Part shown: positions 35,643 through 43,288 of the stretch, one piece after another
Layout: every line of letters starts with the position of its first letter
How positions within the stretch are numbered: the first letter of the stretch is position 1
Assembly: GCF_002355375.1 (NCBI RefSeq)
Contig: NZ_AP017312.1
Coordinates: 594,001 to 658,000, forward strand
Direction: 5' to 3'
Length of the DNA stretch: 64,000 nt
Source: Aneurinibacillus soli
GTDB taxonomy: Bacteria; Bacillota; Bacilli; Aneurinibacillales; Aneurinibacillaceae
Position numbers and translations under genes: made by a program
The notes under the pieces: model-generated
Told to the model about the DNA's origin: nothing
What the model saw: the letters and a program-made list of their open reading frames with translations, nothing else
Databases searched by the model: none

Positions 35643-35689
35643 GAGGCTGTCTCAAAAGCCAGAACATGGTGAATGGGGCAGTCTTTTTG
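35643..35689 (+). terminator. Terminator at the end of the glycan cluster
   Basis: GGCTGTCTC (35645-35653) pairs, with three G-U pairs, to GGGGCAGTC (35675-35683), then TTTTT. The sequence GAGGCTGTCTCAAAAG also resembles the ends of some Firmicutes insertion sequences, but no transposase is nearby. Confidence 0.65.
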
Positions 35690-35712
35690 TTGTGAAATCG
35701 AAAGTGTATGGT

Positions 35713-35923
35713 GGGGAGTGGGAGAAGGGAGGAGCCGTTCGCTTTGGTACGCTTGCAGGGAAGCTGCGGGTGTCCGCTCCGGGAGCTCAGCCAACTTGCC
35801 CGCAAAGAAGAGCCTCCGATGTTTGTTCGCTGAAGTGTTGCGGGCAAAGACCCGTTCGCTGTTCTCCCTCCGCTGAGTAGACGCGTAAAGGCGCTCTCTT
35901 GCTACTCCCTTCTCCCACTCCCC
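35713..35923. repeat. Long nested palindromic element, copy C
   Basis: The outer arms are a perfect 18-bp inverted repeat, 35713-35730 with 35906-35923. A perfect inner 10-bp pair lies at 35796-35805 and 35838-35847. The core TCCGCTGAGTA (35869-35879) and the blocks CTTTGGTACGCT and GGGCAAAGACCCGTTCGCTG are shared with the reverse complement of copy D. No protein is supported in any frame. Confidence 0.82.
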
Positions 35924-36070
35924 GCAACGTTTCGGTTTACAAAAAACCTCTCGCCGCCAGAATGGATTTACTCGATAGCGACTAGTTTTTCGAAAGATTG
36001 CTTTCTTAATTTTTTACTTGCATAGCAAAGCTTAACATCTTGATAACGCTTGAGTGGTTTTATTCAAATT

Positions 36071-36288
36071 GTGCCAGGAGCGGGATCGGGCGGGGCAACG
36101 GAACGCCTGTACGCGATTACCCAGCGGAAGGGGTCAGGCGAACGGGCTTTTGCCCACAATGCTTCGATGCATATACATCGCGGGCACCTTTGTGGGCGAG
36201 TTCGTCTGGCACCTGGGGCGGACAGTTCCCACTCCGTAGCGAGCGTACCAAAGTGACGAGGCTCCGCCTGATCCCGCTCCTTCACCAC
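36071..36288. repeat. Long nested palindromic element, copy D (inverted relative to C)
   Basis: Perfect outer arms GGAGCGGGATC (36077-36087) and GATCCCGCTCC (36270-36280); middle arms GCCCACAA (36152-36159) and TTGTGGGC (36190-36197); inner arms CGATG (36165-36169) and CATCG (36176-36180). Read on the minus strand it aligns with copy C over most of its length, including TCCGCTGGGTA. Between C and D, 35924-36070 is AT-rich and shows nothing clear. Confidence 0.82.
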
Positions 36289-36327
36289 ACTTTGAACATC
36301 CTCAAATTTTTTCAAGGGTTAAAGTTT

Positions 36328-36391
36328 TTTTTTCAAAGCCCTGCAACTTTTCGCAAGAAGCACCGTCTAAGTATGTGTAAGACAAAGCGGA
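36328..36391 (+). repeat. 64-bp direct repeat, copy 1, carrying an ECF promoter
   Basis: Begins TTTTTTCAAAGCCCTGCAAC and ends GACAAAGCGGA. The second copy lies at 36431-36494, 103 bp further on, with only small changes. Confidence 0.8.
36342..36370 (+). promoter_or_regulatory. ECF-sigma-type promoter P1 of the S-layer gene
   Basis: TGCAAC (36342-36347), 16-nt spacer after CAAC, then CGTCTAA (36364-36370). The AAC -35 and CGTC -10 boxes with 16-nt spacing are typical of ECF sigma factors of Bacilli. It is about 520 nt before the S-layer start codon. Confidence 0.68.
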
Positions 36392-36430
36392 GCGAGAGAA
36401 TATTGACCAGGGTATTTAATGAAGAAAAAA

Positions 36431-36494
36431 TTTTTTCAAAGCCCTGCAACTTTTTCGCAACACCGTCGTCTAATACAGTGTAGAACAAAGCGGA
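36431..36494 (+). repeat. 64-bp direct repeat, copy 2, carrying an ECF promoter
   Basis: Same block as 36328-36391, beginning TTTTTTCAAAGCCCTGCAAC and ending GAACAAAGCGGA. Confidence 0.8.
36445..36473 (+). promoter_or_regulatory. ECF-sigma-type promoter P2 of the S-layer gene
   Basis: TGCAAC ending at 36450, 16-nt spacer, then CGTCTAA (36467-36473). Both boxes and the spacing are the same as in P1, although the spacer sequences differ. Confidence 0.68.
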
Positions 36495-36545
36495 CAACGC
36501 TTTCGGTTCTGCATCGCAAGGAAAGAAGAATTGAGAGATTCGCTA

Positions 36546-36574
36546 TTTACTTCGCAGGCAAAGCATTGTATACT
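36546..36574 (+). promoter_or_regulatory. Candidate sigma-A promoter P3 of the S-layer gene
   Basis: TTTACT, 17-nt spacer, TATACT (36569-36574). With P1 and P2 this would give three start points and leaders of roughly 310-510 nt. Confidence 0.45.
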
Positions 36575-36621
36575 TGCCTATGTGAGAATCGAATGTAGTA
36601 GATTCTGACAATCTTTGCAAG

Positions 36622-36700
36622 ACTTTCATCTCATTACTGGTTACATACAACCACTCGGCTTTATAGATAAAGAGCCAGCTCCACGAGACGAGATGAAAGT
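36622..36700 (+). other. Structured 5' leader hairpin of the S-layer mRNA
   Basis: Perfect 11-bp arms ACTTTCATCTC (36622-36632) and GAGATGAAAGT (36690-36700) enclose a small inner hairpin (GGCT...AGCC, 36657-36676). It lies between the candidate promoters and the start codon. From here to 36888 no gene is seen. Long stable leaders are known on S-layer mRNAs of other Bacilli. Confidence 0.6.
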
Positions 36701-36888
36701 ACATACAGGAGAAGGGCTCAGAGATAGACAACAACTATACTCTCAACCGAAGCAAACGCGGAACTCGTTCCTTATGCTGAAGGGGTATGTATATGCATAC
36801 CGCATCAACTTCTCTATGATTCTGGACGTAGAAGAGTAGAGTGGCAGCGAACCCGCAAAAATATATTCCTAATTTAGGAGGAGAAACA

Positions 36889-39165
36889 ATGAAAAAAGCT
36901 ATTAAAGTTTTAACTACTACTGCTTTACTCGCTTCCCTTGCTGCTCCGTTCGCAGCTCCGGTAAGCGCGGCTACTGAAAACGTATCATTAACTACTCCGG
37001 TACTTTCTACTTCTACAGCTGTAGGTACCTTTGCTTCCCTTGGAACTGTTCGAGTAGCTGAAACAGATTCTACAATCGGTTCTATTACAGGTACAGTTGC
37101 AAGTCCGCAACAAATTACAATCACATTGCCACAGGGAGTAGAGTTCAAGGCTGCCCCTACTGTAGCTACTTTAGGCGATTTCGTAACTACGAATACTGCT
37201 TTTGCTGCTGCTGATATTACGCTTGTTCCGGGTTCTGAAACAACGAAGGGTTACACTATCCAAATTAGTGGCCGTACTGGTGCTGGTGCTGCTTCAAAAG
37301 CTAATCTTGAATTCCATTTTGATAATGTTGCTGACTCACAAGTTAAATTAGACGGTGTTACTGGCTCTGTTAAAGTTGGCATTTATGCACCAAACTCAGG
37401 TATTACTAGTGGAGATGTTGTAGTTGGTACAGCTCAAAGTGCTGGTGGTACTGCTGTTGCACTGAATGCTCCGAATATCAGTCGTGCAGCTGCTCAGACT
37501 CTTGGTACAATTCGTGTAGCTGAAAACCGTGCAGGTGCATTCGATGCTACTAACACAATTAACTTTGTTTTACCAAAAGGTTTCACATTCACTGGTGCAA
37601 CTGTAGGTGGTGTGAATGTTAACCCAACTATGACTGCTGGCCTTCCTTACACTATTGACATAGACTCTAATGGTTATTCCCGTCTGAAAGTTAAGCCGCT
37701 TGCAGTAAATACAGGTTCTACACCAGCATTCTTCAACGTAACACCAATTATCTCCGTTGATAGCGATGCTGACCTTGGCGATTTGAAGGTTGATGTAAAA
37801 GGCGACAACGCTGGTGTATCAGCGACTTCAGTTGTAGCAGCAAAAGTTGCTGAGTTTGGTGTAACAGCTTCTGCATCAGGAGATGTTAAAACTGTATACG
37901 CTGGTCGTCAAGACCAAGAGCTTACTAAGCTGAACATTAAAGAAGGAATCGCGGGATCGTTGTTGTCTAACCGTACAATTGTCCTCGAACTTCCAGAGTG
38001 GGCACACTGGCAAACTCTTCCTACTGAAGATACAGGAGTGAAAAAAGGTGATGCTACAATCACTAACAGTGGTTCTACTGTCGATAATGATCGTCGTAAA
38101 GTAAGCCTGAACGTAACTGCAGGTGGAGTTCTGACAGACACAACTCTGAAAGATCTGAAAGTATTCCTGGATGCAAATGCTCCAGCAGGTGACCTGAAAG
38201 TTAAAGTTAGCGGCTCGCAAGGTCTGACTGGTGAATACACACTTGCACAAGTTAAGAAACCAGTTGCTATTTCTGCAGATCTGAAAGATCTTAAAATTGG
38301 TGTTCAAAACCAAGCAACAGGCGATATCACAATCAAAGAAGATGCTGCTGGCACTCTGAAAGCAGTAGTAACTGAGCTTAACAATGGCTGGAATAAAGCG
38401 GGCGTTGTTACAAATACAAATCTAGACGGAAACATCGTACTGAGTGCACCATCTGGTGTGAAATTTGCGGGAGTTCCGACTGTAGCAGTTACAGATGGTG
38501 ATCTGAAACTTAAATCTACAGGTGTTAAACTGAACAGTGATAACAATCAATTAATCATCCCGATTGATACAGCAAGTAAAACTGCTTCTACAATTAAATT
38601 GTCTAACGTGAAGTTCACTGTAGACCGTACAGTTCCAGAAGGCAAGCTGACTCTTGATGCAACTGGTAACGCTCTGGATCAAACTCGTGATTCTAATAAC
38701 GTTACTCGTGATGCAGTAGTAAGCGCTGATGTTGCTAACGTAGTAACTCCAGCTCCTAAAGATACAACTGCTTCTAACATCGTATTCAAACTCAACAGCA
38801 AAACATTCACTGTTGATGGCAAAGAAATGACTATGGATTCTGCTCCACTCGTAGCTTGGGATCGTGCATTCCTGCCAGTACGTTTCGCTGCTAACGCACT
38901 GAACGTATCTGATGACAACATCATCTGGGATGACAAAACAAGCACAGCTACAATCTTCAAAGGCGATCGCGTAATCGTTGCTAAAGTTGGCGACAAGTTC
39001 CTGACTGTAAACGGCGCGAAAGTACCTATGGATGTACCTGTATACCGCAGTGCTGCGACTAACAACCGTGTAATGATTCCGGTTCGTTACCTCGGCAACG
39101 CTCTGGGTGCCCAAATCAATTGGAACGCAGAAACTAACGAAATTACAGTTGGAACTCAGAAGTAA
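36889..39165 (+). CDS. Secreted S-layer-type protein with C-terminal copper-amine-oxidase-like domains, no SLH
   Basis: 758 aa from ATG 36889 (AGGAGGAG seven nt upstream; a GTG at 36841 opens the same frame without a ribosome site). Signal peptide of ~27 residues ending PVSAA. Residues ~30-630 hold repeated beta-rich units with the pattern LG(T)IRVAE...ITLPQGVEF. Residues ~640-758 are a copper-amine-oxidase N-terminal-like pair (FLPVRFAANALNV, MIPVRYLGNALGA). No SLH or LysM motif is seen. It is rich in Ala, Thr, Val and Ser, with uniform preferred codons as in very highly expressed genes. Its place after the glycan cluster makes it the best candidate for the main glycosylated S-layer protein (inference). 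Confidence 0.78.
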   Translation: MKKAIKVLTTTALLASLAAPFAAPVSAATENVSLTTPVLSTSTAVGTFASLGTVRVAETDSTIGSITGTVASPQQITITLPQGVEFKAAPTVATLGDFVTTNTAFAAADITLVPGSETTKGYTIQISGRTGAGAASKANLEFHFDNVADSQVKLDGVTGSVKVGIYAPNSGITSGDVVVGTAQSAGGTAVALNAPNISRAAAQTLGTIRVAENRAGAFDATNTINFVLPKGFTFTGATVGGVNVNPTMTAGLPYTIDIDSNGYSRLKVKPLAVNTGSTPAFFNVTPIISVDSDADLGDLKVDVKGDNAGVSATSVVAAKVAEFGVTASASGDVKTVYAGRQDQELTKLNIKEGIAGSLLSNRTIVLELPEWAHWQTLPTEDTGVKKGDATITNSGSTVDNDRRKVSLNVTAGGVLTDTTLKDLKVFLDANAPAGDLKVKVSGSQGLTGEYTLAQVKKPVAISADLKDLKIGVQNQATGDITIKEDAAGTLKAVVTELNNGWNKAGVVTNTNLDGNIVLSAPSGVKFAGVPTVAVTDGDLKLKSTGVKLNSDNNQLIIPIDTASKTASTIKLSNVKFTVDRTVPEGKLTLDATGNALDQTRDSNNVTRDAVVSADVANVVTPAPKDTTASNIVFKLNSKTFTVDGKEMTMDSAPLVAWDRAFLPVRFAANALNVSDDNIIWDDKTSTATIFKGDRVIVAKVGDKFLTVNGAKVPMDVPVYRSAATNNRVMIPVRYLGNALGAQINWNAETNEITVGTQK

Positions 39166-39183
39166 TTTTTGAGAACTTCATAG

Positions 39184-39212
39184 AGGAACTCCCTAACGGG
39201 AGTTCCTTTTTT
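39184..39212 (+). terminator. Terminator after the S-layer gene
   Basis: Perfect stem AGGAACTCCC / GGGAGTTCCT, loop TAAC, then TTTTT. It ends right before the ribosome site of the next gene, so it may let some transcription pass to the TolC-like gene. Confidence 0.9.
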
Positions 39213-39228
39213 AATGGAGGTAAAAAAT

Positions 39229-40332
39229 ATGAAAAAGGCATCTTCTATTATTCTATCTGCCTGCCTGCTACTTCCGTTAGCAGTTCCGGCTTATGCAGCG
39301 GAGGTAGCTCCGGCGGCTGCTGCACAACAGCAAGGATTAACATATCAGGGTGCAATAGACAAGGCTCTTAACAAAAGTTTAGAGCTAAAAAACATTCAGG
39401 CTGATATTGACCGTTCGTTTGAAGTGAAAAATAATCTTGGTCGCTCCTTGTCCTTTGTTCCAACCGGACCGGGAAATCAGGGAGCTAATTCTGCCTATAT
39501 GGGGGTTGAAAAAGCTGAGATTGGGTATCAGATGACCCAAAAGCAATTGGAAATAAAAAAGGATCAAATTGCGTATTCTACTCGCAAAGCGTATAATGCA
39601 ATTTTGCAGGCACAATCCAAAAAACAGCTCGCATTGTTAACAGAGAAAAACTCTGAGTTACAAAATAATATAAGTTTCTATAAGTACCAGTATGGGATGG
39701 CAAGTCTAGTAGACAGTGATCGGGCGCAAAAGAACTATGCAGCTGACAAGAAGAATAGTCAGGTAGCGGAAACAAATGTTTCTAGTTCCTATCAGACGTT
39801 TAATCAACTGGTTGGGCTTGAAACAAAAGCAGTTCCGCAACTTGCAGAAAAGCCTGATTTTAAGAAGTTAAACGAGAGTGATTTGGATAATCATATTGGT
39901 CGTGTTATTGATACGAATCCGCAAGTATGGTTAGCAAATAAAAACATTGATCTTGCTCAGGTTGATGTGAAGCTTCTAAACTACAATTCTGGTCAAGGTG
40001 AATCGTATGACACGAAGAAACTTGACTTAGAAAAAAATCAAAATACGTATGCGAATGCAAAAGAGCAAATAGACTCCGCTGTTCGCACACTTTATTACAA
40101 TATCCTTCAAATCGAAGATCAATATAGTGTGTTAGAGCAAAAGCTGGAGATTGCTCAGGACGCATACAATACGCTGAAGGTTCAATTCGATGTTGGACTG
40201 GCAACAAAGGCTGACCTGTCAAGCGCTCGGTTGAGTGTTGAGCAATTGAAACAGCAGTTGTTTGAGTTAGCGCTTAACCACGATAATCTTGTTGAAGCCT
40301 ATCAGAAACCATGGGTACTTTCTGCTTCATAA
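39229..40332 (+). CDS. TolC-family secreted coiled-coil protein
   Basis: 367 aa from ATG 39229 (GGAGG at 39216-39220; the ATG at 39214 is part of the ribosome site region). Signal peptide ends AYAAE. The mature part is long amphipathic helix with the TolC/outer-membrane-efflux pattern twice: LTYQGAIDKALNKSLELKN...KAYNAILQAQSK and, at the end, YNTLKVQFDVGLATKADLSSARLSVEQLK. TolC forms outer-membrane channels in diderms; a monoderm has no outer membrane, so the role must differ. It lies directly behind the S-layer gene and may be co-expressed with it. Confidence 0.8.
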   Translation: MKKASSIILSACLLLPLAVPAYAAEVAPAAAAQQQGLTYQGAIDKALNKSLELKNIQADIDRSFEVKNNLGRSLSFVPTGPGNQGANSAYMGVEKAEIGYQMTQKQLEIKKDQIAYSTRKAYNAILQAQSKKQLALLTEKNSELQNNISFYKYQYGMASLVDSDRAQKNYAADKKNSQVAETNVSSSYQTFNQLVGLETKAVPQLAEKPDFKKLNESDLDNHIGRVIDTNPQVWLANKNIDLAQVDVKLLNYNSGQGESYDTKKLDLEKNQNTYANAKEQIDSAVRTLYYNILQIEDQYSVLEQKLEIAQDAYNTLKVQFDVGLATKADLSSARLSVEQLKQQLFELALNHDNLVEAYQKPWVLSAS

Positions 40333-40337
40333 AAGTT

Positions 40338-40379
40338 AAAGAAGAGCTTTCTGCTATTTATGCAGAAGGCTCTTCTTTA
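40338..40379. terminator. Bidirectional terminator between convergent genes
   Basis: AAAGAAGAGCTTTCTGC pairs with GCAGAAGGCTCTTCTTT with one mismatch. It serves the TolC-like gene on plus and the SLH gene on minus. Confidence 0.9.
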
Positions 40380-40394
40380 TAATTGTAGATAGTT

Positions 40395-42437
40395 TTATTT
40401 TTTGGCATGTAAAGCGTTTAGGATGATTGTAATTGCTTCGGATCTTGTCGCCTTTTGATTTGGTTCGAATCGATTGTTTCCAATTCCTTTTATGATCCCG
40501 GTTGCTATTGCTATTTTTACATCGTCCTTAACCCAGGGCTGTATTTTATCCGCATCAGCAAAAGTGAGATTAGATGTAGTATCTGCCTTAATATTCATAG
40601 CACGAACTACCATAGCTACAATTTCTGCTCGTGTTATTGACTGATCTGGACGGAAGGTATGATCTTCATACCCTTTTGTGATACCTAGTTGTACAGCAGT
40701 CGCTACAGCATTCTTGCCCCAATTCTGGATATTATTTTGATCTGTAAAGGGAAGAACAGTAGTTCCTTCCACTTTCTTATCGAGTGCTCGCATAAGAAGT
40801 GAAATAAACTCGATTCGAGTAATAGATGCATCTGGTTGGAAGGTTCCATCTGGATACCCTTGTGTAATCCCTCTGTCAATGGCTTCTTGAATGTACTTTT
40901 CGGCCCAGTGTCCTTGAGTATCAGGAAAATGATTTTTCTGATCGGGATTATCACTAGAAGTTGGAGCTTGACTTACAGGTGTTGAAGTCCATGTAGGAGC
41001 TCTAAGAACACGAATCGTATATGTTTGAGTCGTTGTTTTATCTTTGCCTGTAACAACGACAGCAATTACATTTTCACCTATATCCAGAGCCATCGTAGCG
41101 GATGTAGTTTTATTGCCTTTAATTGAAACCAGGGCACCTTGATCAGCTGTAGTTGCTGTAACTGTAATATACGGGACATTTTTTTCAACATTGATAGAGT
41201 AGGTATTTTGAGTTGTTGAAAAAGCAGGGCTTAGTGTTCCAGGATTTACAGTTAGGTTAGATAAATTTGTGTTTATTGGCGAAGCGCTTGAAACTGCATA
41301 CAATTTTTTATCTTGACTTCCGATGTAGATCGTACCATTAGAACCGATTGTAGCAGAAGTAGAAATTTTATCTGAAGTTGGAAGTTTCCATTTTTCTGTT
41401 CCATCTGGTTTGACGGCATATATCTTTTTGTCGTAATTTCCAATATAGATTGTCCCATCAGCTGAAATTATTGGGGATACTGGAAGCTCACCGTTAGTTT
41501 GAAAACGCCACTTTTTTGTTCCATCTGGTTTAAGTGCATAGAGATTCCCGTCATTACTTGCTACGTATACCGTACCATCAGCAGCAATTGCTGGGGCTCC
41601 TTGGATTGTGTTATCGGTTTCGAATTCCCATTTTTCGATTCCATTTGGTTTGAGTGCATATAATTTTCCATCATTATTCCCGATATAGATTGTTCCGTCA
41701 GCAGCAATGGCAGGAGAACTTGAAATATAGTTTTGGGTCGAGAACTGCCATTTTTCTGTTCCGTCTGGTTTGATGGCATATATCTTTTTATCGTAACTTC
41801 CAATATAGATTGTCCCGTCAGCAGCAATGGCAGGAGAACTCTTGATTATATCTCCAGTTGGAAACTCCCATTTTTTTGTCCCTTTTCCATCGATTGCATA
41901 CAGGCTTCCATTATTACTTCCAATGTAGATCGTACCATCAGCGGCAATGGTGGGAGAGGAGTAAATCGAACTACCGATTAGAAACTCCCATTTTTTTGTT
42001 CCATCTGGGTTAATAGCGTATAGTTTCCCGTCATTACTTCCAATGTAGATCGTGCCATCGGAAGCAATGGTAGGAGAGGAATTAATACTTCCACCCGTGA
42101 GGAACTCCCACTTTTTTGTTCCATCTGGCTTAATAGCATAGAGATTTCCATCATTACTTCCAATGTAGATTGTGCCATCGGAAGCAATGGCAGGAGAGGA
42201 ATTAATATTTCCGCCAGTGAGGAACTCCCATTTTGTTTCAGGCATGTTTATGCTGCCGTATGCTGACTGTCTTGTATAATTAAATGTAGTAGGCTGTTGA
42301 GCGTTTTTGTCATAAGCACCAAGTGCATATCCCCCTTTCTCTCCTTGGTTTTGATTAAATGCTGCCCAGGCAGATGATTGGTTGAACAAAGTAGTAACTA
42401 GAAGAGATGTGATACCTAATATAGCAATTCGTTTCAA
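40395..42437 (-). CDS. PQQ-like beta-propeller protein with cadherin-like and three SLH domains
   Basis: 680 aa. After a signal peptide (ends SSAWAAF) come about eight ~39-residue repeats of the type KWEF-TG--I-SSPAIA-DGTIYIGSNDG-LYAI-PDGTK, forming a beta propeller. A cadherin-like beta-sandwich follows (~400-485), then three SLH domains (HWAEKYIQEAIDRGITQGYPDGTF and two more) that bind pyruvylated wall polysaccharide. So it is an exported, wall-bound protein, perhaps for binding or scaffolding. The true start is TTG 42437-42435: AGGAGG lies seven nt upstream; the ATG at 42467 lies before that site. The DNA repeats are ~117 bp apart. Confidence 0.9.
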   Translation of the reverse strand: MKRIAILGITSLLVTTLFNQSSAWAAFNQNQGEKGGYALGAYDKNAQQPTTFNYTRQSAYGSINMPETKWEFLTGGNINSSPAIASDGTIYIGSNDGNLYAIKPDGTKKWEFLTGGSINSSPTIASDGTIYIGSNDGKLYAINPDGTKKWEFLIGSSIYSSPTIAADGTIYIGSNNGSLYAIDGKGTKKWEFPTGDIIKSSPAIAADGTIYIGSYDKKIYAIKPDGTEKWQFSTQNYISSSPAIAADGTIYIGNNDGKLYALKPNGIEKWEFETDNTIQGAPAIAADGTVYVASNDGNLYALKPDGTKKWRFQTNGELPVSPIISADGTIYIGNYDKKIYAVKPDGTEKWKLPTSDKISTSATIGSNGTIYIGSQDKKLYAVSSASPINTNLSNLTVNPGTLSPAFSTTQNTYSINVEKNVPYITVTATTADQGALVSIKGNKTTSATMALDIGENVIAVVVTGKDKTTTQTYTIRVLRAPTWTSTPVSQAPTSSDNPDQKNHFPDTQGHWAEKYIQEAIDRGITQGYPDGTFQPDASITRIEFISLLMRALDKKVEGTTVLPFTDQNNIQNWGKNAVATAVQLGITKGYEDHTFRPDQSITRAEIVAMVVRAMNIKADTTSNLTFADADKIQPWVKDDVKIAIATGIIKGIGNNRFEPNQKATRSEAITIILNALHAKK

Positions 42438-42657
42438 AATATTTCCTCCTAATTGAGTTAATTTCACAATTCCTAACCTTTAAAGTATAGGGTTTGATCG
42501 CCATGAAAAAAAGGAGTACCTCTTCGAAACCTCTAATAGAGTAGCTAACTCAATGAGAAAGGTTGGTATCCTTACTAAATATTCTATTCGACAAGGATAT
42601 TTATTTTCCTTGCAAAATTTATAAGAGAAAGGGGATCCATTTTTGTAGATTTCTCTC

Positions 42658-42717
42658 TTGTTCTTTAGAACTTCCCTGATTTATAATAGTAAAGTCATAT
42701 ATTTCGCATTCGAAATA
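42658..42717 (+). promoter_or_regulatory. Promoter and palindromic operator before marR
   Basis: TTGTTC (42658), 18-nt spacer, TATAAT (42682-42687), then the palindrome TATTTCG-CAT-TCGAAATA (42700-42717) just after the expected transcription start. This placement suits autorepression by the MarR protein encoded next. The rest of 42438-42657 is AT-rich and shows only a weak TATCCTT/AAGGATA pair. Confidence 0.6.
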
Positions 42718-42752
42718 CTCTGATCGAAAATATACCCAGAAAGGAGATCGTC

Positions 42753-43196
42753 ATGAGAAATGTATCCCGGGAGATTCATCTACTGCTGCGCCAGATTAAC
42801 CAGCGTTTCTTTGAACTCGTCGCCCGTGAACTCTGCGAAGTCGGCATTACAGCCCCGCAGCTAATCGTTCTGCGTTGCTTCAAAGACGGCAAACGTCTGC
42901 GGATGTCGGATCTCAGTAAGCAGGTAGGTCTATCGAACAGTACTGTCTGTGGAATCGTTGACCGACTCGAAGAAAGGGGATACGTCCGCCGTTCCCGTGA
43001 TGAAGATGATCGGCGTGTAGTCTGGGTACAGGCGCAGCCGAAAGCAGCGGAACTAAAAGAACACGTTCCAATTTTGCAGGATGAATACAGTGAATTTTTT
43101 CTCTCGGGGATGACGGAAGAAGATACGGAACGTTTGATTCATACGCTTACACTATTTTCTAATCATTTACTCGAAAAACTCGAACAGAAAAAATAG
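42753..43196 (+). CDS. MarR-family transcription regulator
   Basis: 147 aa. Winged helix-turn-helix of the MarR type: residues ~20-100 with ITAPQLIVLRCF, LSKQVGLSNSTVCGIVDRLEERGYVRRSRDEDDRRVV. MarR proteins are dimeric repressors that release DNA on binding small aromatic or drug molecules. It precedes an efflux operon and follows a palindromic operator, so local control of the pumps is likely. Start ATG 42753 has AAGGAGAT nine nt upstream. Confidence 0.92.
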   Translation: MRNVSREIHLLLRQINQRFFELVARELCEVGITAPQLIVLRCFKDGKRLRMSDLSKQVGLSNSTVCGIVDRLEERGYVRRSRDEDDRRVVWVQAQPKAAELKEHVPILQDEYSEFFLSGMTEEDTERLIHTLTLFSNHLLEKLEQKK

Positions 43197-43288
43197 GTGT
43201 TTTTTGCTCACTTATTTCGTGTTCAAATTATTTGCTTAGAAATGAATTCTATCCATACATATTACAGGGGAAAACTAGAGGTGGAACA

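Noticed and set aside
35623-36483. Several frames of 60-150 codons over palindromes C and D and the S-layer promoter region
   Set aside because: They cover inverted repeats and ECF promoters, have unlike composition and no usable ribosome sites.
37876-39114. Long antisense frames inside the S-layer gene (up to 187 codons)
   Set aside because: These are shadows caused by the strong codon bias of the plus-strand gene; no start signals.
41000-42230. Repeated ~117-bp DNA blocks on the minus strand considered as a mobile or satellite repeat
   Set aside because: They are explained by the eight PQQ-propeller repeats of the encoded protein.
42567-42599. TATCCTT/AAGGATA inverted repeat between the SLH gene and marR
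   Set aside because: Seven pairs with a 19-nt AT-rich loop and no T tract; likely chance.
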